Of a DNA stretch of 10,873 nt, positions 6,172 through 10,873 are shown piece after piece. The DNA lies in contig QHNU01000014.1 in NCBI GenBank assembly GCA_003218525.1, positions 1,971 to 12,843 of the forward strand, given 5' to 3'. The position numbers were made by a program, and so were the translations under genes. The stretch comes from Verrucomicrobiota bacterium. GTDB taxonomy: Bacteria > Verrucomicrobiota > Verrucomicrobiia > Chthoniobacterales > UBA10450. The notes below the pieces were generated by a model, which searched no databases, was not told where the DNA came from, and worked only from the letters and a program-made list of their open reading frames with translations. The number at the start of each line of letters is the position of its first letter. Within the stretch, counting starts at the first letter, position 1.

Positions 6172-6348
6172 ATGGCGTTAGAAATGCGAACTCGATGCGA
6201 GCGATGCGACAGCTTGCTTGCACACGACGGCAAGGCATTCATCTGCTCATACGAGTGTACTTTTTGTGAGACCTGTGCCGGAGCGTTAAAACATCGGTGT
6301 CCAAACTGCGGCGGCGAACTTGTGCCCAGGCCGCGTCGGCGAGCCTAG
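6172..6348 (+). CDS. Small cysteine-rich zinc-binding protein (DUF1272 type)
   Basis: This 58-residue protein has eight cysteines in CxxC (9,12), CxxxCxxCxxC (25,29,32,35) and CxxC (43,46) arrangement, which could build two Zn sites. The framework RCERCD, AFICSYECTFC, CPNCGGEL and a terminal RP-R-R tract match the DUF1272 family, whose function is not known. I chose the ATG at 6172 because the family pattern (MALEMRTRCE) begins there. An in-frame ATG at 6106 would overlap the divergent SRPBCC gene and adds 22 unrelated residues. Its TAG stop lies in a CTAG tetramer that also supplies the TAG stop of the convergent reductase gene. Confidence 0.85.
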   Translation: MALEMRTRCERCDSLLAHDGKAFICSYECTFCETCAGALKHRCPNCGGELVPRPRRRA

Positions 6349-7070
6349 TGTTTGATTTTATAAGTCAAAAAGCATTCTTCGCCGGCAACATTCATGTCGA
6401 TGAGAGAACAACGAACGGTGCGTGCCAAAAAACCAGAATTCACTCCCGTCAGGGTCGGCGCCTTCCGTCCACCAAACAGAAACGGCGCGATGGTCAGGTT
6501 GAGTTGATCGACCAGACGCAATTCCAGGAGCGAACGGAACAAGGCCGGTCCACCTTCGCACGCGACATATTTCACGCCGTACTGAGCACGTAATTGGCGG
6601 AGCACCCGGCGGAGATCGATCTGGGACGACTCGGTCAGATGCAAAATCGCTCTTTTGCGTAATTGCTCCCGAATTCGGCGTGGCATTCGAGTAGTGGAGA
6701 AGATGAGGATTGGCGCGAAATCGGTTTGAAAAATATTCAGTGAAGGATTGATGCGCCCCCTGTTTGAGACAATGACGCGAATTGGATATGCTGGCTGCCC
6801 ACGAGCGAGTCGTTGCGCGCGCAGATCCGGATGCGGAATTCCCAGACGGACGTTGTCGCGTTCGAGAGTGGTGTGACCAACAAGGACAGCGTCACCCAGG
6901 GCACGTTGTCTCATGAGATGAAGTTTGTCCTCGCGCGAGGTAAAATCGACGGTGCCACGGTTTTTGGTGGTGACTTTTCCGTCTACCGTCATCGCAAAAG
7001 TGGCGGCGACGAATGGTGTTGCCCGTGGGCGTTGCTCGGCCCGCGCTTTACTCCGCGCGGCTGATTTCAT
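6345..7070 (-). CDS. RibD C-terminal-domain reductase (dihydrofolate-reductase fold)
   Basis: The RibD reductase domain reduces the ribosyl group of pyrimidine intermediates in riboflavin synthesis with NADPH. Stand-alone versions often act on other substrates or are uncharacterised. The 241-residue product shows FVAATFAMTVDGKV (20-33), RALGDAVLVGHTTLERDN (56-73), CEGGPALF (171-178) and IAPFLFGG (194-201), which are the cofactor and fold motifs of the family. The deaminase domain of bifunctional RibD is absent. I chose the ATG at 7068-7070; the longer reading frame to 7160 runs 90 bp further into the flippase gene and encodes nothing family-like. With this start the overlap with the flippase gene is 23 bp. 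It is the last gene of the minus-strand operon and converges on DUF1272 with no room for a terminator. Confidence 0.85.
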   Translation of the reverse strand: MKSAARSKARAEQRPRATPFVAATFAMTVDGKVTTKNRGTVDFTSREDKLHLMRQRALGDAVLVGHTTLERDNVRLGIPHPDLRAQRLARGQPAYPIRVIVSNRGRINPSLNIFQTDFAPILIFSTTRMPRRIREQLRKRAILHLTESSQIDLRRVLRQLRAQYGVKYVACEGGPALFRSLLELRLVDQLNLTIAPFLFGGRKAPTLTGVNSGFLARTVRCSLIDMNVAGEECFLTYKIKH

Positions 7071-8076
7071 GCTCGAGGCTGGCGACATCTTGTTGCATCT
7101 CGCGCAAAGGGACGTGCCGCTTCTCGCCGCTTGGTTTGAAGAAGAAATAAACCAGGCCACCCGGGAGGCAGCAGAGAAGAATGATGATAAAACTCATTGA
7201 GCCGATGAGCACGGCAACGGCTTCCGGTACTCCGCAAAGGCCATGCAACATTACCTGCAAAACATGTTCGCGCAGACCGACCCCGGCGAAACTGATCGGC
7301 ATGGCCGAAATGGTGCGCTCAATTGGCATGACGGCAAAGAAGTCAACCAACTGAACACCGGCGCGAAAACCATAAGCGACGCAGAGAAAGGTGGCGAAGG
7401 TGGCGAGGTGTGCGATGAGCGATGCGCCAAACGCGAGCAAGCTTCCCGGCCAATGGCGAGCATAAAGATGATAGGCGGCCGAAGTTTCCAGCAATTTTTC
7501 GCGCCCGGGAAATTGGGCTGGCAAATAATGAAAAAGAGTGAGGCCGCTGATCAGGAACGTTGAAGCGAGGCTTAGAATCGACACGCCAAGTGTAATCAAC
7601 AGGAAGTAAAGATATCCGCGCGTTTCCGGTTTTTGGGCGAGCCAGTGATAACGTAACAACACAAGCACGCCTGTAATTGTCACCAACGCGACCAGGCCAA
7701 TTAAACGATCGAAAAGCACGGCGAGCAAAGCACCGGCTTTCTTTCCCGGCGTTTCCTTGAGCAGCAGATAGCTCTTAATGATGTCACCGCCCGTTCCTCC
7801 CGGTAGAAACTGGTTGTAAAACATGCCGATCAACGACAAACCGGCGACGCGCGGCAGGCTCAGCGAGATGCCCTGAACCTTCAATAAGATTTGCCAACGA
7901 ACAAAGGCGGCGATTTCTACGACGAGATAGGTGACGATCGCGATCGCGACCCAACGATAATCCGCCAATTTCAGCGCGACCACCATTTGGGCGCGCTTAC
8001 CAGGGTCATGAAAAACCCAGTAGAGCACGGCGATAGTGACGACTAGTTGGAAAAGGCCAAGCAGAATCTTTTTCAT
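7048..8076 (-). CDS. Flippase-like integral membrane protein (LPG synthase TM / UPF0104 family)
   Basis: This 342-residue polytopic membrane protein has roughly seven to eight hydrophobic segments, near residues 4-22, 42-58, 77-90, 114-140, 155-180, 213-235 and 286-312. The family signature NQFLPGGTGGDIIKSYLL is at 88-105, and the conserved late loop FAGVGLRE is at 263-270. The family includes the flippase-like half of MprF and proteins linked to glycolipid or polyprenyl-glycan export. The substrate here is unknown. There is no soluble aminoacyl-transferase domain, so it is not a full MprF. The cytoplasmic C-terminus (about 313-342) is charged and helical. It overlaps the upstream TIM-barrel gene by 4 bp (ATGA), which points to translational coupling. 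Confidence 0.88.
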   Translation of the reverse strand: MKKILLGLFQLVVTIAVLYWVFHDPGKRAQMVVALKLADYRWVAIAIVTYLVVEIAAFVRWQILLKVQGISLSLPRVAGLSLIGMFYNQFLPGGTGGDIIKSYLLLKETPGKKAGALLAVLFDRLIGLVALVTITGVLVLLRYHWLAQKPETRGYLYFLLITLGVSILSLASTFLISGLTLFHYLPAQFPGREKLLETSAAYHLYARHWPGSLLAFGASLIAHLATFATFLCVAYGFRAGVQLVDFFAVMPIERTISAMPISFAGVGLREHVLQVMLHGLCGVPEAVAVLIGSMSFIIILLCCLPGGLVYFFFKPSGEKRHVPLREMQQDVASLEHEISRAE

Positions 8077-8984
8077 TCGCCAAACCGCTCTTTCCAGATT
8101 GCGCGTGACCGTTCAATCTCCGTGACGCTAGATCGTGGGCTGAGCTCCCACACGATCTGACAATCGGACGGCAGAAGATGAGTGAGTGGCTCAAGCCTCA
8201 TGTTCCCCAGGAACGGCGGTTGATGATCCTGGGCTGGCCATCTCAGATCCTGCATGTGGCAACCGAAGGTGCGGGCGGCGATGGTGCGCAACCAATCCGC
8301 ATGATCGAGAAAGCCGAGATTTTCTTTAATTTGAATGTGACCCATATCATGCCAGTAGCCGACGTGTGGGGCCGCGATTTCTTCGAGCAGCCCGGGCATT
8401 TCGCGCTCCGATGGAATCTCTTCGTAGCCGCGGCGGGCTTCGATGCCGAGACGGATATTTCTGGCGGCGGCGTGGGCTGCGATCGGTTGCAAACATTCCT
8501 TGACCCGGCCCAGCGCCACAGCAGCATGTTCTTCCCGCTTTCGCACGGCGGCGATTTTTTTGCGAACGTAACGCCGCGAGAACAACTCGCCCTTTTCTGC
8601 AAAAGCAATTAACTCATCGGTAATCGCATTCATTGCGACCGATCCAAGGTGAAGAACCACAAAAGACGCCTGCAATCGGGCCGCCAGATCGATTGTTCGT
8701 ACTGTTTGCTTGACTGCACGATCCCGTTCGGACTTGTCGGGAGCGGACATTTGATAGCAATCGGGTGACGCGCTCAGCACTTCCACCGGGAGCGGACAAA
8801 AATTGTGAAGGCTGCTGAATCGCACTTCGCCGGCATCAAACATTTTTTGAATACCGGGAACCAGCGAAATGCGAATGCCATGGCCAAGCTCGATCAGATC
8901 GAACCCAAGCGCTTTGATCTCGCGCAGCATTTCCTCGCCGCAAGTATGACGATTGGAATTCCAAGAAGTGGAAAAAGCGATCAT
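8073..8984 (-). CDS. Sugar-phosphate isomerase/epimerase-like TIM-barrel protein
   Basis: This 303-residue protein of the xylose-isomerase-like (AP_endonuc_2) superfamily typically binds a divalent metal in a TIM barrel and acts on sugars or sugar-like molecules. The first strand is IAFSTSW, followed by LGFDLIELGHG (26-36) and SSLHNFCPLP (57-66). Likely metal and active-site residues are Glu182 (LGIEARR), His212/Asp213 with His216 (YWHDMGH), His243 (GCHMQD) and Glu280 (VWELSP). No signal peptide is present. The start codon directly follows a perfect 7-bp hairpin that spans the end of the MFS gene. The exact reaction cannot be told from sequence, and an endonuclease IV role is unlikely given the neighbours. 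Confidence 0.85.
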   Translation of the reverse strand: MIAFSTSWNSNRHTCGEEMLREIKALGFDLIELGHGIRISLVPGIQKMFDAGEVRFSSLHNFCPLPVEVLSASPDCYQMSAPDKSERDRAVKQTVRTIDLAARLQASFVVLHLGSVAMNAITDELIAFAEKGELFSRRYVRKKIAAVRKREEHAAVALGRVKECLQPIAAHAAARNIRLGIEARRGYEEIPSEREMPGLLEEIAAPHVGYWHDMGHIQIKENLGFLDHADWLRTIAARTFGCHMQDLRWPAQDHQPPFLGNMRLEPLTHLLPSDCQIVWELSPRSSVTEIERSRAIWKERFGE

Positions 8985-9001
8985 CGCGTGAGTTTCACGC
9001 G
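8985..9001 (-). promoter_or_regulatory. Hairpin at the MFS stop / TIM-barrel start junction
   Basis: A perfect 7-bp inverted repeat, CGCGTGA / TCACGCG with a 3-nt loop, covers the MFS stop codon (8995-8997) and ends immediately before the TIM-barrel ATG at 8984. In mRNA it would form a tight stem at the place where a Shine-Dalgarno would sit. It may tune translation of the second gene or make it depend on ribosomes finishing the first. It lacks a T-run, so it is not an intrinsic terminator. Confidence 0.45.
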
Positions 9002-10287
9002 ATTGGAGCTGGCTGAGCTTCCGCTTCGACCTCTACCTCGGAAATTGGTGTGGACGGGGCGGCGCAAACGGTTCGTCCGGCGATGTTCATCACTATGACG
9101 GCCAAAATTCCAAAGAGAATGGATGAAATCATCAGCGCAGTCCGCATCCCGATGAGATCAGACAGTCCCGTCGTGAGCAGGCCGGCGATCGGCATCAGTC
9201 CAAAAAAACTCAGTCCAAAAACCGCAGAGATACGTCCGCGCAAGGGCGCGGGTGCACGTTCTTGAACAATGGTTCCGGCCAAGCCGAAATTGAGCGACAG
9301 AGCAATTGCCAGCGTTCCCATCGCAACCGCAGTGAGAAGAAAACTATTCGTTCTTGACATGCAAAAGAGCGCAAGGGCGACGACTACGACGGCGACCGTC
9401 ATAAACCTAAAGCGATGATCGCGCGCGACGCTGAGCAAACCGAGCGAGCCGGTTACGGAGCCGATTCCAGAGATCGCCATCAATAGTCCCATTCGATCCG
9501 GGCCCAATTGGAGAATGTTGCGGACGTAAAGCGGCAGCATGACCGAAAGAAATGGGAAAATGAAAATGGTAGTCAGCGCAATGAGCGCAATCATGGAGAG
9601 GATCGTACGATCGTGGCGGACATATCGCAGCCCCTCTTTAAAGCCACTCCGGCGCTGCTCTTCTTCTTCCGCGGTTCCCGGCGGCCGCGGCGGTAAGGTG
9701 ACGAGCGCAATAACGAGCCCGAAAAAGGACGCCGCATTTGTGAAAAATGCAGAGGCGGCGCCGAACCAACCAACAAACAATCCGGCTAAGGATGGCCCGA
9801 CCAGCCGCGAGCCATGGAAAACAGAACGATCCATTGCGATGGCGGCTGCAATTTGATCGCGCTTCACCAATTCCGGAACGAGCGCGGAAATGGCCGGCAT
9901 TTCGAATGCGATGCAAATCCCGAGACATCCCGCCAGCAGAACGACGTGCCACACATGAATCCGGCCAGTCGCGACCAGAGTGCCGAGGATGATCGCGAGT
10001 AGGGTTTGTACAATTTGCGTCCAGATCAGGATTTTGCGCTTGTCGTAACGGTCCGCCGCCGAGCCGCCAATCATGGTTAAAGCTAAGGTCGGAATACCGG
10101 CGGCGAAATTTACCATTCCGAGAAGAAGTGCTTTGTTGGTGAGCGCACTCATAACCCAGCCTTGTGCCATTACCTGCATCCAGGTGCCGGTATCCGAAAT
10201 GGCCGAGCCAATGATGTAACGGCGGAATGGCCCCGGACGAAGAAGGGCAAGCATTCCACGACGTGTTGCTGGCGAATCCGCGCTCAT
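8995..10287 (-). CDS. MFS transporter (MFS_3 / EntS-like, 12 TM)
   Basis: This 430-residue major facilitator superfamily protein has about 12 hydrophobic segments and a charged central loop near 200-225. Loop 2-3 carries the motif-A-like GGSAADRYDKRKIL (74-87). The pseudo-symmetric counterpart in the second half is ERAPAPLRGRISAVFGL (343-359). The short opening region before PFRRYIIGSAISDTGTWMQ and the sequence style resemble the drug/siderophore exporter branch (DHA3, EntS-like), in which proton-driven efflux is usual. The substrate is not predictable. The C-terminal tail is acidic and Ala/Pro-rich. The ATG has no Shine-Dalgarno. Ten bp separate its stop from the next start (8984), so it is probably the first gene of the four-gene unit MFS/TIM-barrel/flippase/reductase. 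Confidence 0.9.
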   Translation of the reverse strand: MSADSPATRRGMLALLRPGPFRRYIIGSAISDTGTWMQVMAQGWVMSALTNKALLLGMVNFAAGIPTLALTMIGGSAADRYDKRKILIWTQIVQTLLAIILGTLVATGRIHVWHVVLLAGCLGICIAFEMPAISALVPELVKRDQIAAAIAMDRSVFHGSRLVGPSLAGLFVGWFGAASAFFTNAASFFGLVIALVTLPPRPPGTAEEEEQRRSGFKEGLRYVRHDRTILSMIALIALTTIFIFPFLSVMLPLYVRNILQLGPDRMGLLMAISGIGSVTGSLGLLSVARDHRFRFMTVAVVVVALALFCMSRTNSFLLTAVAMGTLAIALSLNFGLAGTIVQERAPAPLRGRISAVFGLSFFGLMPIAGLLTTGLSDLIGMRTALMISSILFGILAVIVMNIAGRTVCAAPSTPISEVEVEAEAQPAPIA

Positions 10288-10310
10288 TGGGAGAAACTGA
10301 TACGCGTGAC

Positions 10311-10323
10311 GCCTCGCCGAGGC
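10311..10323 (-). promoter_or_regulatory. Small hairpin upstream of the MFS gene
   Basis: GCCTC (10311-10315) and GAGGC (10319-10323) form a perfect 5-bp stem with a 3-nt loop, in the 58-bp gap between the small membrane protein and the MFS gene. No T-run follows on the minus strand. It could be a leader hairpin or chance. Confidence 0.2.
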
Positions 10324-10345
10324 AATGGATCGGGCGCAATGTTTA

Positions 10346-10447
10346 TCAGGCGTGCGGGCGGAGATGATTGGCCCAGATCAGGAGGACGATGAGGAGGCCG
10401 AGAGCGCCGAGAATGATGGCGAGAGCCTTTTGAGTGTCTTTAGACAT
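10346..10447 (-). CDS. Small single-pass membrane protein (33 aa), hypothetical
   Basis: A short reading frame on the minus strand runs from ATG at 10445-10447 to TGA at 10346-10348. It encodes a polar start (MSKDTQKA), a continuous hydrophobic segment of about 18 residues (positions 8-25, ending LLIVLLIW) and a basic/His tail (NHLRPHA). This is the layout of a bitopic small membrane protein. A second in-frame ATG at 10453 would add two residues. It lies between the GAF gene and the MFS gene, on the same strand, in a stretch otherwise without a gene. No Shine-Dalgarno is seen, but most genes here lack one. The function is unknown, and chance cannot be excluded for so short a frame. Confidence 0.5.
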   Translation of the reverse strand: MSKDTQKALAIILGALGLLIVLLIWANHLRPHA

Positions 10448-10487
10448 TTGCATTAATGGCAATGTTGACGGCGAACTGTCAGGCCGT

Positions 10488-10873
10488 CTACGTCTTTCCG
10501 TTTTCGGAGGATCTATCGGCGTCAGTCACAGGTCGTCGCTTAATTTCGTCCATGACATCCTCGGCCACGATTTGCAGCAGATCCTGTTCTTGCCGTGATA
10601 TATCGCGCGGTTTGATATCGAGAATACAGAGCGATCCAATCGGTGAGCCGTTAGGGCCCCGTAGCGGAACACCGGCATAAAATCGAAATCCCTGTTCTTT
10701 GAGAAACGGATTATTGGCGAAGCGAGGATCACGCGCCAAATCGCGAACAATCAAAATATCATCTTTTGCGACGACATGACCGCAAAGAGAGAGGTCACGA
10801 GAAGTGCCGCGAGCGTCGGCCAGGTCTGCCGGCAATCCGGTTTGGGCTTTGAACCATTGTCGATCTTTGTCGA
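10488..10873 (-). CDS. GAF-domain protein, C-terminal part (runs off right edge)
   Basis: The visible 128 residues read in frame to the window edge and form most of a GAF domain. A DRQWFKAQTGLP strand comes first, followed by TSRDLSLCGHVV. Next come ILIVRDLARDPRFANNP and FRFYAGVPL, then the GSPIGSLCILDIKPR segment and a final helix (QEQDLLQIVAEDVMDEI). GAF domains sense small ligands or redox state and usually regulate kinases, cyclases or transcription factors. Here the protein ends about 16 residues after the domain, so any output domain must lie N-terminally, outside the window, or it is a stand-alone GAF protein. An internal TTG at 10833-10835 could be taken as a start, but the domain clearly extends upstream of it. 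Confidence 0.88.
   Translation of the reverse strand, partial: DKDRQWFKAQTGLPADLADARGTSRDLSLCGHVVAKDDILIVRDLARDPRFANNPFLKEQGFRFYAGVPLRGPNGSPIGSLCILDIKPRDISRQEQDLLQIVAEDVMDEIKRRPVTDADRSSENGKT

Noticed and set aside
7071..7160. Upstream extension of the RibD-type reductase to 7160
   Set aside because: The extra 30 residues lie wholly inside the flippase gene and are not family-like. The ATG at 7070 gives a normal domain start with a short overlap.
8178..8612. 144-codon plus-strand frame inside the TIM-barrel gene
   Set aside because: It is antisense to a gene with clear TIM-barrel motifs and shows no recognisable domain.
9638..10339. 233-codon minus-strand frame overlapping the MFS gene
   Set aside because: It reads the same strand in another frame across the transporter. 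Its composition (Arg, His, Cys, Ser rich) is that of an out-of-frame reading, while the MFS frame has clear motifs and membrane segments.
1..10873. CRISPR array, tRNA/rRNA gene, prophage or defence island
   Set aside because: No regularly spaced direct repeats, cloverleaf-like segments, rRNA signatures, integrases, nucleases or toxin-antitoxin genes were seen. All sizeable genes are accounted for by metabolic, transport, envelope or translation families.

Overview
This window looks like chromosomal DNA from a moderately GC-rich soil or freshwater bacterium, most likely of the phylum Verrucomicrobiota (Chthoniobacterales-like). That placement is inference. It rests on lineage-style variants in Ffh (GLNGSGKTT, DTAGRQEID) and TrmD (LTNGAIAA), on the near absence of Shine-Dalgarno sequences, and on an ffh-rpsP-khpA-trmD cluster that lacks rimM. 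No rRNA, tRNA, CRISPR array, IS element or phage gene was seen.

Layout. (1) 1-1590, envelope genes: a minus-strand lipoprotein N-acetylmuramoyl-L-alanine amidase, cut by the left edge, diverges from a plus-strand lipoprotein-like polysaccharide deacetylase. The deacetylase is split by a frameshift near 641-643. (2) 1610-1672: a 63-bp imperfect palindrome (25-bp arms) that resembles a dispersed REP-type repeat and ends 9 bp before ffh. (3) 1682-4300, plus strand: ffh (signal recognition particle GTPase), rpsP (ribosomal protein bS16), khpA (KH-domain RNA-binding protein), a 126-bp gap with a weak terminator-like hairpin where rimM would normally lie, then trmD (tRNA m1G37 methyltransferase). 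(4) 4425-6124, minus strand: an SRPBCC/START-like protein and a complete FabF-type ketosynthase overlapping by 4 bp. (5) 6172-6348: a small eight-cysteine DUF1272-type protein diverging from that pair. (6) 6345-10873, minus strand, in transcription order: the end of a GAF-domain protein cut by the right edge, an unlisted 33-residue single-pass membrane protein, an MFS transporter, a xylose-isomerase-like TIM-barrel protein, a flippase-like integral membrane protein, and a stand-alone RibD-type reductase. The last four are packed within -23 to +10 bp and are probably one operon.

How the genes fit together: region 3 is housekeeping (protein targeting, ribosome, tRNA modification). Region 1 is peptidoglycan and surface-glycan processing. 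The ketosynthase-SRPBCC pair suggests a small acyl or polyketide-type condensation step, but no acyl carrier protein is in view. The MFS/TIM-barrel/flippase/reductase operon combines two transport-type membrane proteins with two soluble enzymes, and I cannot assign a pathway to it. The most useful points for follow-up are the palindromic repeat before ffh, the frameshifted deacetylase, the short membrane protein, the hairpin at the MFS/TIM-barrel junction, and the two uncharacterised gene clusters. I did not find convincing evidence for a defence system or other clearly new type of system.
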